Assembly (NCBI RefSeq): GCF_003201865.1
Contig: NZ_QJJJ01000028.1
Coordinates: 1-57,249, forward strand
From: Methylobacterium sp. B4
GTDB taxonomy: Bacteria; Pseudomonadota; Alphaproteobacteria; Rhizobiales; Beijerinckiaceae
Reading direction: 5' to 3'
Length of the DNA: 57,249 nucleotides
Shown here: in pieces, positions 23,081 through 30,823 of the stretch
How positions within the stretch are numbered: position 1 is the first letter of the stretch
How the letters are laid out: each line of letters starts with the position of its first letter
Position numbers and translations under genes: made by a program
The notes under the pieces: generated by a model
Database searches by the model: none
Told to the model about the DNA's origin: nothing
The model's input: only the letters and a program-made list of their open reading frames with translations

Positions 23081-23635
23081 ATGCGACTTCGCGCCTCTCC
23101 GTCCCGCCTCCGCTCCGCGCTGGCCGCGCTCGCCCTGGCGCCCGCGCTCGCGATTGCCTCCGGCAGCGCGGCGGTGGCCGAGGAGGCTGCCCGCAAGGCC
23201 GCGATCTTCCCGGCCGAGGTCAACGACCCCACCCTCGCCTACGGCCGCAAGCCCCTTCCCGCCGACCAGAAGCGCCTCGAACTCGTGACCGACGGTCTGC
23301 GCAAGCAACTCGTCGAGAAGGGCGGCCTCGAGAGCGTCGATCTCGGGCCCCAGGCCGAGGAGATCCGCAAGGAGAGCCCGCTCTACAAGTGCAACGGCTG
23401 CACCGGACCCATCGCCAAGGCGCTCGGGGCGGAGCTGGCCGTGACCGCGTTCGCCGACAAGGGCGCCAACCAGCTCTTCAGCCTCGTCGTCGTCATCGCC
23501 GAGGCCGAGACCGGCAAGGTCGTGCGCCAGGGCCAGGTCGTGATACGAGCCAACACCGACGACGACTGGTCCCACGCCGTGCGCTGGATCGTGAAGAACC
23601 GCCTGCTGGCCGAGCCGCTGCCCGGCCGATCCTGA
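23081..23635 (+). CDS. Exported DUF2380-like protein
   Basis: 184 residues from the ATG at 23081; the ATG at 23039 would add 14 residues before the signal peptide. The mature part starts EEAARKAAIFPAEVNDPTLAYGRKPLPADQKRLELVTDGLRKQL, with a YKCNGCTGPIAKALGAELAVTAFADKGANQLFSLVVVIAEAETGKVVRQGQVVIRAN segment. A CNGC pair and the alternation of strands fit the DUF2380/TolB-N-like group seen in Methylobacterium. It is divergent from lutA and lies 45 bases before mfnB. Confidence 0.7.
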   Translation: MRLRASPSRLRSALAALALAPALAIASGSAAVAEEAARKAAIFPAEVNDPTLAYGRKPLPADQKRLELVTDGLRKQLVEKGGLESVDLGPQAEEIRKESPLYKCNGCTGPIAKALGAELAVTAFADKGANQLFSLVVVIAEAETGKVVRQGQVVIRANTDDDWSHAVRWIVKNRLLAEPLPGRS

Positions 23636-23680
23636 GGGTGGGGCTTGCGCGGTCGCGAGGCCTGAGCAAAAGCGTTCCCC

Positions 23681-24406
23681 GTGTCCGACGCTGAACCGAC
23701 TTTTCACCCGCGACCCCGGCTGCTCGTCAGCGTGCGCGCGCCCGACGAGGCGCTGACCGCCCTCGATGCCGGCGCGGACCTGATCGACGCCAAGGACCCG
23801 GAGCGCGGCGCGCTCGGCGCCCTTACGCCCGAGACCGTGCGCGCCATCGTCGCCCGCGTGGGCGGCCGGGCGATCACGAGCGCGGTGGCGGGCGACGGCA
23901 CCGGCCGAGAGATCGCCGCGGCCATCGCGGCCATGGCCGAGACGGGCATCGACTTCATCAAGATCGCCGTCGGCGCCGCCGGGGACGCGGCGCTGGAGAG
24001 GGCCGCCTCCCGCGCGCCGGGCCGGGTCATCGGCGTGCTCTTCGCCGAGGACGGTGTGGCTCAGGATGGCTTGATCGAGGACGCGCCCGGCCGCCTCGCC
24101 GCGGCGGGTTTCTGCGGAGCGATGATCGACACGAGCGGCAAGAGCGGCGTGGCCCTAGCTGCCCTCCTGCCCGCGCCGCGTCTCGCCGCCTTCGTCGCGG
24201 CCTGCCGGGCGCGGGAACTGATGAGTGGACTCGCCGGCTCGCTGGCTCTCTCCGACATCCCGGTCCTGGCGGCCCTGAACCCGGACTATCTCGGCTTCCG
24301 CGGCGGCCTGTGCCGGGCGAGCGACCGGCGGCAGAGTCTCGATGGGGCGCGGGTGGCGCAGGCCGTCGCGGCGTTGCGAGCCGGCCTGCGGGCCGACGCC
24401 GCGTGA
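23681..24406 (+). CDS. mfnB: (5-formylfuran-3-yl)methyl phosphate synthase
   Basis: 241 residues from a GTG start. TIM-barrel enzyme of the DUF556 family that condenses two glyceraldehyde 3-phosphates into the furan ring precursor of methanofuran; here it should serve methylofuran, the formyl carrier of the Fhc complex. LLVSVRAPDEALTALDAGADLIDAKDPERGALGAL with Lys38, and DFIKIAVG with Lys94, sit where the catalytic lysines are expected. It starts the mfnB - kinase - DHPS-like - DUF447 run. Confidence 0.88.
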   Translation: MSDAEPTFHPRPRLLVSVRAPDEALTALDAGADLIDAKDPERGALGALTPETVRAIVARVGGRAITSAVAGDGTGREIAAAIAAMAETGIDFIKIAVGAAGDAALERAASRAPGRVIGVLFAEDGVAQDGLIEDAPGRLAAAGFCGAMIDTSGKSGVALAALLPAPRLAAFVAACRARELMSGLAGSLALSDIPVLAALNPDYLGFRGGLCRASDRRQSLDGARVAQAVAALRAGLRADAA

Positions 24407-24411
24407 CACCG

Positions 24412-25023
24412 ATGACGCATCCCGAACGCTCCCCGCCCCCCTCTGTAGGGGAGAGGAAGACCGCCGCCGTCGTGAAGGTCGGCGGCAGCTTGATCTCCGA
24501 TCGAGCGCGATTGCACGCCGTGCTCGCCGACTGCGTCGAGCGGGGACCGGTCGCCGTGGTCCCGGGCGGCGGCCCCTTCGCCGACGCGGTGCGCACGGCG
24601 CAGGCCGCCCTCGGCTTCGAGGACCGTCTCGCCCACCGCCTCGCCATCGACGCCATGGGCCGCATGGCCGAGATCTTTTCCGCGATCGAACCGCGGCTCG
24701 CCGTCGCCGCCAGCCCGGACGCCGTGGCCGATGCCTTGGATCGGGGCCGTTCGGCGATCTGGGATCCGGTCGCGCTGAAGGCCGGCCATCCCGACATCCC
24801 GGAGAGCTGGGATGTCACCTCCGACAGCCTCGCCCTCTGGCTCGCCCGCAGGCTCGGCGCCGGGCGCTGCATCTTCGTGAAGTCGGCAAACCATGATCCG
24901 TCCGCCGATCTGCCGGCGCTCGTGCGCTCGGGCCTCGTCGATGCCGCCTTCGCTCGTTTCGCGGCCGCCTTTCCCGGCGAGATCGTGATCCGCGGCCCAT
25001 CGCCGGAAAGGCACGCCGCGTGA
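24412..25023 (+). CDS. mfnE: Amino acid kinase family protein, MfnE-like
   Basis: 203 residues from the ATG at 24412, 5 bases after mfnB. The fold opens AAVVKVGGSLISDRARL and continues VAVVPGGGPFADAVRTAQ, the kinase loops of the aspartate/uridylate kinase superfamily; SWDVTSDSLALWLARRLGAGRCIFVKSANHDP is the nucleotide-binding part. In methanogens MfnE phosphorylates the aminomethylfuran phosphate; the same step for methylofuran is likely. Its first 16 residues (MTHPERSPPPSVGERK) are encoded by what looks like a short remnant of the palindromic repeat. It overlaps the next gene by 4 bases. Confidence 0.8.
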   Translation: MTHPERSPPPSVGERKTAAVVKVGGSLISDRARLHAVLADCVERGPVAVVPGGGPFADAVRTAQAALGFEDRLAHRLAIDAMGRMAEIFSAIEPRLAVAASPDAVADALDRGRSAIWDPVALKAGHPDIPESWDVTSDSLALWLARRLGAGRCIFVKSANHDPSADLPALVRSGLVDAAFARFAAAFPGEIVIRGPSPERHAA

Positions 25024-26636
25024 GCGCGCCCGAACACATCGTCCCCGAACATCTGGTCTTCGTCACCGGCAAGCTGGCCCATGCCCGGCTGGAGAAGGTC
25101 GCCGCGACCCTTCCGCCCGAGCGCTACGCCTGGAGCATCGCCGATGCGGGCGTGAAGGTGGCCGCGCTGATGACCGAGGAGATCATCAAGCGCCGGGTGA
25201 CGATGCCGGAGGGGGCGACCCGTATCGTCCTGCCCGGGCGCTGCCGCGCCAACCCGGAGGCTTTGGCCCGACATTTCGGCCTACCGGTCGAGCGGGGCCC
25301 GGACGAGATCGTCGATTTGCCGGCTTATCTCGGCCTGAGCGGCCGCAAGGTCGATCTCTCCCGCCACGACCTGCGCATCTTCTCCGAGATCGTCGACGCC
25401 TCGAAGATGACGGCGGACCAAGTTCTGGCCAAGGGCCTCGACCTCGCCCGGCGCGGCGCCGACGTGATCGACCTCGGCGGCCTGCCCGACACGCCCTTCC
25501 CGCATCTCGAGGAATGCGTGCGCGCGCTGAAACAGGCCGGGCTCAGGGTGAGCGTCGATTCCTTCTCTCTCGACGAGTTGACCCGCGGCGCGCGGGCAGG
25601 GGCCGACTACCTGCTCAGCCTCAACGAGGAGACGCTCGATCTCGCCTTCGAGACCGACGCGGTGCCGGTCCTCGTGCCGATGCGGCCCGACGACCTGCCC
25701 TCCCTCGACCGCGCCATCGAGCGTATGGAGCGGGCGGGGCGCCCCTACATGGCCGACCCGATCCTGGAGCCGATCCATTTCGGCTTCGTGGATTCGATCG
25801 CGCGCTACCGCGACACCCGGGCGCGCTGGCCGAACATCGAGATGATGATGGGCACCGGCAACCTCACCGAACTCACCGAGGCCGACAGCCTCGGCGTCAC
25901 GGCCCTGCTCGTCGGAATGTGCTCGGAACTCGCTATCCGCAACGTGCTGATCGTGCAGGTCTCGAACCACACGCGCCGCACCGTGGAGGAGCACGACGCG
26001 GCCCGCCGGGTGATGTACGCGGCCAAGGAGGACGCGGCCCTGCCCAAGGGCTACGGCCGCGACCTTCTGGCGCTTCACGACAAGCGCCCCTTCGTGCAGA
26101 CCTCCGATGAGATCGCGGCCCTGGCGGCGGAAGTGCGCGACCCCAATTACCGCATCGCCGTCGCCGAGGACGGCATCCACGTCTACAACCGCGACATCCA
26201 CCGGACCGGCACCGACGCGATGGCCTTCTTCCCCGATCTGAGCGTGGAGAGCGACGGCGCGCACGCCTTCTATCTCGGGGGCGAGCTGACCAAGGCCGAG
26301 ACCGCCTTCCGCCTGAGCAAGCGCTACGTGCAGGACGAGCCCCTCGACTGGGGCTGCGCCGCCGACCGCACCCAGGAGGACACCACCGCCTTCAAGGCGG
26401 CCGGGCCGACCAAACCCAGCAAGACCAAGTCCGCCCACACACAGCATAGCGGCCCCGAGGCGTCCGAGGCGGCGCGCGCCGCCGCGACGCCGCCGGAGCA
26501 GGACGCGGAGCCGCCGCAAACGGAGACCGGACGCGGTTCGGATGAGGCGCGGGACGCGCTCTCCGAGGCGAAGGGCGGGCGCATCGTCTGCGGCCGGCTG
26601 GTCCCGGATGACGGTTCGAACGGGGACCGGAGCTGA
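25020..26636 (+). CDS. Dihydropteroate-synthase-related protein, candidate methylofuran coupling enzyme
   Basis: 538 residues from a GTG overlapping the previous stop (GTGA). The central part is a DHPS-like TIM barrel (LARRGADVIDLGGLPDTPFPHLEECVRALKQAGLRVSVDSFSLDELTRGARAGADYLLSLNEE; MMMGTGNLTELTEADSLG). The N-terminal 120 residues form a separate domain. The last 90 residues (from about 450) are a low-complexity Lys/Ser/Ala/Glu tail that looks disordered. Archaeal MfnF, which couples the furan unit to its tyramine partner, is, as I remember, of the DHPS type, so this may be the bacterial counterpart. It follows mfnB and mfnE directly. Confidence 0.75.
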   Translation: MSAPEHIVPEHLVFVTGKLAHARLEKVAATLPPERYAWSIADAGVKVAALMTEEIIKRRVTMPEGATRIVLPGRCRANPEALARHFGLPVERGPDEIVDLPAYLGLSGRKVDLSRHDLRIFSEIVDASKMTADQVLAKGLDLARRGADVIDLGGLPDTPFPHLEECVRALKQAGLRVSVDSFSLDELTRGARAGADYLLSLNEETLDLAFETDAVPVLVPMRPDDLPSLDRAIERMERAGRPYMADPILEPIHFGFVDSIARYRDTRARWPNIEMMMGTGNLTELTEADSLGVTALLVGMCSELAIRNVLIVQVSNHTRRTVEEHDAARRVMYAAKEDAALPKGYGRDLLALHDKRPFVQTSDEIAALAAEVRDPNYRIAVAEDGIHVYNRDIHRTGTDAMAFFPDLSVESDGAHAFYLGGELTKAETAFRLSKRYVQDEPLDWGCAADRTQEDTTAFKAAGPTKPSKTKSAHTQHSGPEASEAARAAATPPEQDAEPPQTETGRGSDEARDALSEAKGGRIVCGRLVPDDGSNGDRS

Positions 26637-26637
26637 G

Positions 26638-27234
26638 ATGCCGCTGATCCTGGAGACCGTCGTCACCACCCTCTCGGCGGCGGGCGAGATGCACCTCGTG
26701 CCCTTCGGCCTGATCCGGGAGGGCGAGGATTTCGTGCTGGCCCCGTTCCGCCCCTCGCCCACCATCGAGAACCTCGCGGACCGGCCGTATTTCGCGGCCT
26801 CCGCGCCGAGCGACGTGAGGGTGATCGCGGGCGTCGTCACCGGACGGCGCGACTGGCCGGTGGTGGATTGCGATCACATTCCCGGGAAGCGGCTGGCCGA
26901 ATGCTTCGGTCATGCCGAGTTCGAGGTGGCGGCGATCGACGAGGACCCGCAGCGTCCGCGCTACCGGGGGCGGATGGTGCATGCGGCCGGCCACGTGCCG
27001 TTCATCGGCTACAACCGGGCGCAGGGTGCGGTGATCGAGGCGGCGATTCTGTCCACGCGGCTCCACATGCTGAGCCCGGAAAAGGTCCTGACGGAGATGG
27101 CCTATCATGCCATAGCCATCGCCAAGACCGCCGGCCCGGCCGAACTCGAGGCCTGGGACTGGATCGAGGACAAGGTCGCGGCAGCGCTCGGGCGCAGCGA
27201 GCGCGTGCTCGACCCCGCCAGCCGCCCTTCGTGA
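26638..27234 (+). CDS. DUF447 family protein of the H4MPT gene set
   Basis: 198 residues from the ATG one base after the preceding stop. Opens LILETVVTTLSAAGEMHLVPFGLIREGEDFVLAPFRPSPTIENL, a flavin-reductase-like split-barrel start, with YRGRMVHAAGHVPFIGYNRAQGAVIEAAILSTRL later. DUF447 proteins are shared by methanogens and H4MPT-using methylotrophs and may bind flavin; the reaction is unknown. Last gene of the mfnB run before a switch to exported proteins. Confidence 0.8.
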   Translation: MPLILETVVTTLSAAGEMHLVPFGLIREGEDFVLAPFRPSPTIENLADRPYFAASAPSDVRVIAGVVTGRRDWPVVDCDHIPGKRLAECFGHAEFEVAAIDEDPQRPRYRGRMVHAAGHVPFIGYNRAQGAVIEAAILSTRLHMLSPEKVLTEMAYHAIAIAKTAGPAELEAWDWIEDKVAAALGRSERVLDPASRPS

Positions 27235-27242
27235 CGCAGGAG

Positions 27243-27788
27243 ATGCTTGCTTCGATGCGGATCGCCCTTCTCGCCGCCGCGGCACTCGCCCTGACCGCCG
27301 TGACGTCCGAGGCCCAGCACGCGCCGACCCGGCGCAAGATCGTCGAGACCATCACCATCGACGCCTCCGCCGACAAGGTCTGGGCGGTGGTCGGCAATCC
27401 GGCGGATGCGGGCTGGATCGAGAACGTGGCGGGCGCGGAGCAGACGGGCACGCCCGAGAAGCCCGCCTACCGGCTGACGCTGAAGAACGGCCACGCCATC
27501 GTCGAGGAGGCCCGCAAGATCGATCCCGAGCGCAGGAGCTTCGCCTACTACATCCTGCAGAACGAGGTCTCGGACCTGCCGGCCAAGGCCTATTCGGCGA
27601 CGATCTCGGTGCAGCCCGAGGGGGACCACGCCGCGACCGTCGCGTGGAAGGCCGCCTTCTACCGCGGCCATCCGAACAACGACCCGCCGCCCGAACTCAA
27701 CGACGAGAATTCGGAGAAGGCCGTGCGGGCCTGGGTTCATGCCAGCCTTGAGAACCTCAAGGCCCGGCTTGAGAAGGGCGGCTCCTGA
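27243..27788 (+). CDS. Exported SRPBCC (MxaD-like) protein 1
   Basis: 181 residues (start 27243; 27255 gives a tidier signal peptide, MRIALLAAAALALTAVTSEA). The mature part is a START/SRPBCC fold: KIVETITIDASADKVWAVVGNPADAGWIENV, VEEARKIDPERRSFAYYILQNEVSDLPAKAYSATISVQPEG, then AFYRGHPNNDPPPELNDE. It is paralogous to the next gene and resembles MxaD of the calcium methanol dehydrogenase cluster, a periplasmic protein that helps electron transfer or enzyme maturation. 8 bases after the DUF447 stop. Confidence 0.85.
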   Translation: MLASMRIALLAAAALALTAVTSEAQHAPTRRKIVETITIDASADKVWAVVGNPADAGWIENVAGAEQTGTPEKPAYRLTLKNGHAIVEEARKIDPERRSFAYYILQNEVSDLPAKAYSATISVQPEGDHAATVAWKAAFYRGHPNNDPPPELNDENSEKAVRAWVHASLENLKARLEKGGS

Positions 27789-27858
27789 CGAGGGAGCCGT
27801 CCGCGAACGAGGGGTGAGGACGCCGCCCTCCGGCGGCTTCGATGGGAGGAGAGAAAAA

Positions 27859-28389
27859 ATGAAGTTCAGAACGCTCGCCGCCGTGGCGGCGCTCGCCACG
27901 GTGACCTTTTCGGCGCAGGCTCACGGCCCCACGCGCCAGAAGGTGTCCGAGTCGATCGAGATCAACGCACCCGCCGACAAGGTCTGGGCGATGGTCGGCA
28001 ACTTCCAGGACGGCAGCTGGATTCCCGTGGTCGAGAAGACCGAGGGCAAGGGCGGCAACGAGGTCAAGGCGACCCGCACACTGACGCTCAAGGGCGGCGC
28101 TACGGTCGAGGAAGAACTCGCCAAGTACGACGCCGAAAAGAAGACCCTGATGTACCGGATCACCAAGGTCGACGTGAAGACCCTGCCGGTGAACGACTAC
28201 TCCTCCACCATCGAGGTCGAGGGTGACGGTGCCAAGACCAAGATGACGTGGCGCGGCGCGTTCTATCGCGGCTACATGAACAACGATCCGCCGCCCGATC
28301 TGAACGACGAGGCCTCCAAGAAGGCCGTGCAGGGCCTCTACAAAGCCGGCCTGGAGAACGTGAAGGCCAAGGCCGAGAAGGGCTCGTAA
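27859..28389 (+). CDS. Exported SRPBCC (MxaD-like) protein 2
   Basis: 176 residues; the ATG at 27859 follows a strong GGGAGGAG. The signal peptide ends SAQA, and the mature domain runs QKVSESIEINAPADKVWAMVGNFQDGSWIPVVEKTEGKG to AFYRGYMNNDPPPDLNDEASKKAVQGLYKAGLENVKAKAEKGS. About half of its residues match protein 1, including the FYRG-x2-NNDPPP-x-LNDE segment, so this is a tandem duplication. The strong ribosome-binding site suggests higher expression than its sister. Confidence 0.88.
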   Translation: MKFRTLAAVAALATVTFSAQAHGPTRQKVSESIEINAPADKVWAMVGNFQDGSWIPVVEKTEGKGGNEVKATRTLTLKGGATVEEELAKYDAEKKTLMYRITKVDVKTLPVNDYSSTIEVEGDGAKTKMTWRGAFYRGYMNNDPPPDLNDEASKKAVQGLYKAGLENVKAKAEKGS

Positions 28390-28396
28390 GGGGTCG

Positions 28397-29509
28397 ATGA
28401 TGCGGGACGCCGGCGTGCTGCGATCCTTTGGCCGGGCACGCCGGCCGAACCCTCTCTCCTCCGCGGGAGAGGGCGTTCCTCGAAAGGTTGAGAAGAGCGC
28501 CGCTTCCGGACGATGCGGGGCCGATCCCTCTCCCGCCTGCTCCGCAGGCCCCCTCCCCCGCCGAGGGGGAAGAGCTTTTCCGCGCCTCGCCTATCTCCTC
28601 ATGCTCGCCGGCTCCCCTGCCCTCGCGCAGGAGGCGATCGTCACGGCACAGCTCGGCAACGCCGTCGAGATCGTGGACCTCGCCTCGAAGAAGGTCCTTG
28701 GCTCGATCCCCGTCCCGGGCGCGCCCGCCGGCATCGCCCTCTCCCCGGATCGCAAGACCGCTTACGTCACCCGCCCCGAGGGCAAGGGCGTCGCGGTGAT
28801 CGATCTCGATGCCCGAACGATGCGCGCGAGCCTCGACCTGCCCGGCGGCCCCCTCGGCATTGGCGTCAACCCGGTCTCCGGCGAAGTCTACGTCGCCGAC
28901 TGGTACGGGGCGCGCGTCTTCGTGCTGCGCCCGGACGGCGAAGGCCTGAAGCGTGAGGGCGAGATCGCCACCGGTCAATCGCCCTCGGGCCTCGCCGTCA
29001 CGCCGGACGGCGCGACGCTGCTGGTGGCCAACCGGGAGGCGGATTCCGTGTCCGTGGTCGATCTGGCGAGCCGTCGGGAGACACGGCGCATCGCCGTGGG
29101 CGGGCATCCGTTCGGCCTGACCCTCTCGGCCGACGGTCGGCAGGCCTACACCGCCAACGTGACCTCGAACGATGTCTCGGCGATCGATGTCGCCGCGGGC
29201 CGCGAGACCGGTCGGGTCGCCACCGGCCAGCGCCCCTACGTCATCGCGCTCGCGGGCGGCAAAGGTTTCGTCACCGACCAGTATTCCAACACCGTGACGG
29301 TGTTCGACCCCGCGACCCTGAAGACGCTCGCCGCGATCGATGTCGGCGACCACCCCGAGGGTATCGCCACCACCCGCGACGGCAAGACCGTCGTCGTCGC
29401 CAACTGGGGCGACAACGCCCTGAGCCTGATCGACCCCTCGACCCTCAAGGTCACGGGCACGATCGAGACCGGTGACGGTCCCCGCGCCTTCGGGGATTTC
29501 CTGCGCTGA
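28397..29509 (+). CDS. YVTN beta-propeller protein with palindromic-element insertion
   Basis: 370 residues. The C-terminal 290 form a seven-blade propeller (AYVTRPEGKGVAVIDLDART, YVADWYGARVFVLRPDGEG, LVANREADSVSVVDLASRR, AYTANVTSNDVSAIDVAAGR, FVTDQYSNTVTVFDPATLK, VVANWGDNALSLIDPSTLK), like LutB. Before it lies a short signal core LAYLLMLAGSPALAQE preceded by about 60 residues that include the translation of repeat copy B (28449-28574). No good start exists after the repeat, so translation must pass through it or the protein has lost proper export. It starts 8 bases after the SRPBCC pair. Confidence 0.8.
   Translation: MMRDAGVLRSFGRARRPNPLSSAGEGVPRKVEKSAASGRCGADPSPACSAGPLPRRGGRAFPRLAYLLMLAGSPALAQEAIVTAQLGNAVEIVDLASKKVLGSIPVPGAPAGIALSPDRKTAYVTRPEGKGVAVIDLDARTMRASLDLPGGPLGIGVNPVSGEVYVADWYGARVFVLRPDGEGLKREGEIATGQSPSGLAVTPDGATLLVANREADSVSVVDLASRRETRRIAVGGHPFGLTLSADGRQAYTANVTSNDVSAIDVAAGRETGRVATGQRPYVIALAGGKGFVTDQYSNTVTVFDPATLKTLAAIDVGDHPEGIATTRDGKTVVVANWGDNALSLIDPSTLKVTGTIETGDGPRAFGDFLR
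28449..28574 (+). repeat. Palindromic repeat element, copy B (inside the propeller gene)
   Basis: About 126 bp with the same order as copies A and C: a C/T-rich then GGGAGAGGG arm pair, a variable middle containing CGCTTCCGGA, the shared core CTCCCGCCTGCTCCGCAGG at 28530-28548, and a closing CCCTCCCCC...GAGGGGGAAG arm. It is read through in a different frame from copy A. The middle part diverges most. Confidence 0.82.
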
Positions 29510-29529
29510 TCGGCGGCGCCCGGACCGGT

Positions 29530-29730
29530 TCAGGCCGCCGCGGGCGGCTCGCCGGACCCGCCTTCCGTGGGCGAGTTGAGGACATCCTCCAATTCGTCCA
29601 CGAGGCGGTCGATCTGATCCTCGCTCGCCAGCACCTTGGTGGTCCGTCCATCCTCGGTCACGAAGGCCAGCTCGATGGCCTCGCCGCTCCGGGCCGCCAG
29701 GATCCGGGCGAGCTTGTTGCCTGCGGTCAT
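29530..29730 (-). CDS. Small conserved-looking cytoplasmic protein
   Basis: 66 residues from the ATG at 29730, with GAGGAG 6 bases upstream (in-frame ATG at 29736 touches that site). It reads MTAGNKLARILAARSGEAIELAFVTEDGRTTKVLASEDQIDRLVDELEDVLNS then a Glu/Pro/Ala tail: two short strands and an acidic helix. No family recognised. It lies convergent with the propeller gene and 55 bases downstream of the hydantoinase-like gene in the same direction, so it may belong to that transcript. Confidence 0.65.
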   Translation of the reverse strand: MTAGNKLARILAARSGEAIELAFVTEDGRTTKVLASEDQIDRLVDELEDVLNSPTEGGSGEPPAAA

Positions 29731-29785
29731 TCGCATCTCCTCGTTCCGTGTCGCCCCCGTCAACGCGCGGGGGCGGCCCCGTTCC

Positions 29786-30820
29786 TCACGCAATCAACCC
29801 GACCGCGACGGCCGGCCCGCAGGTCGAGACCCGGTCCGATCCCGTCCCAGCAAGACGCCCGGCGATCACCTCCGTAAGCGGCAGCGGCCGGCGTCCGAGC
29901 CGCGCGGCGAGGCGTTCCGCCAGGAAGCGCCCTGCGCCGCAGACGATGAGGGGCGCGTCGGCGGGCAGATCGGGGCGCGAGAGCAGGGTCGCGGCAGCGT
30001 CGTGCAGGGGTCGTATCTGCGCCTCCGCGAACCAGCCGGCCAGCGCCCGCCACTCGTCCGCGCTGCCCTCTCCCCGGTCGCGGCCGACCATGCGGGCGAG
30101 CCGCGTCTCGGTCTCGGGGAGCGACTTCCCCTTGAGATCGGCGCTGTGCTGCTGGTCGGCGCCCTCGGGCAGGTCGCCGATGAGGCGGTAGATGTCGGCG
30201 GTGTTCGCAAAGGTCTCGGCCATCAGCGCCGTGCGCCGGCCGCGCCAAGGCGCGTGGGTCGCGAAGGCCAGGAGCGGCGTGCGCACCACGCCCGTATAGA
30301 CGAGTTCGCCCGTCTCCAGCCGCTCGGCGTCGCTGTAGCCGCGGGCGGCGGGCTGCCCGTCCACGATCGGAATCAAGTCGGCGGTGGTGGAGCCGATATC
30401 GACGAGCAGGGCGTGGCGCGCGTGGCGCCCGACCAGCGCGGCGGTGGCATGCCAATTGGCCGAGGCGATGTCGGCCGCATGGGCGCGGGCGGCGTCCGCC
30501 GCGACGAAGCCGGAGTGGCCGGCATAGATGCGCACCGCCCCCTTGAGCGTCGCCGCGGCCCAGGTCGAAAGCTTGTCGACGCCGTCGTTGCGGTCGGCGA
30601 AGCAGTCGGTCAGTTCGCCCGTCATGGTGACCGCGTGAGCGGCCTCGTCCCGCGCCCAGTCCGGCAGCGTCGCGAAGCTTTCGTCGAGGGCGCGCACGCC
30701 GCGCCAGAGGGCGCAGGGGGCCTGCACCGCCTCGACCACGCGGCCCTCCTCGATCAGCGCCGCCTTGACATGCACCCCGCCGAGATCCCACCCGACGACC
30801 CTGGTCAATTTCCGGTTCAC
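29786..30820 (-). CDS. Hydantoinase/oxoprolinase-family protein of the H4MPT pathway
   Basis: 344 residues from a GTG at 30820 (MNRKLTRVVGWDLGG). Actin-like ATPase fold: VVGWDLGGVHVKAALIEEGRV (phosphate 1), HALLVDIGSTTADLIPIVDG (phosphate 2) and APLIVCGAGRFLAERLAARLG (adenosine). This branch is found in methanogens and H4MPT methylotrophs as a probable C1-transfer or cofactor-synthesis protein; the substrate is unknown. Its start lies only 3 bases from the start of the divergent HisA-like gene, so its promoter must be inside that gene. Confidence 0.82.
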   Translation of the reverse strand: MNRKLTRVVGWDLGGVHVKAALIEEGRVVEAVQAPCALWRGVRALDESFATLPDWARDEAAHAVTMTGELTDCFADRNDGVDKLSTWAAATLKGAVRIYAGHSGFVAADAARAHAADIASANWHATAALVGRHARHALLVDIGSTTADLIPIVDGQPAARGYSDAERLETGELVYTGVVRTPLLAFATHAPWRGRRTALMAETFANTADIYRLIGDLPEGADQQHSADLKGKSLPETETRLARMVGRDRGEGSADEWRALAGWFAEAQIRPLHDAAATLLSRPDLPADAPLIVCGAGRFLAERLAARLGRRPLPLTEVIAGRLAGTGSDRVSTCGPAVAVGLIA

Positions 30821-30823
30821 GCG

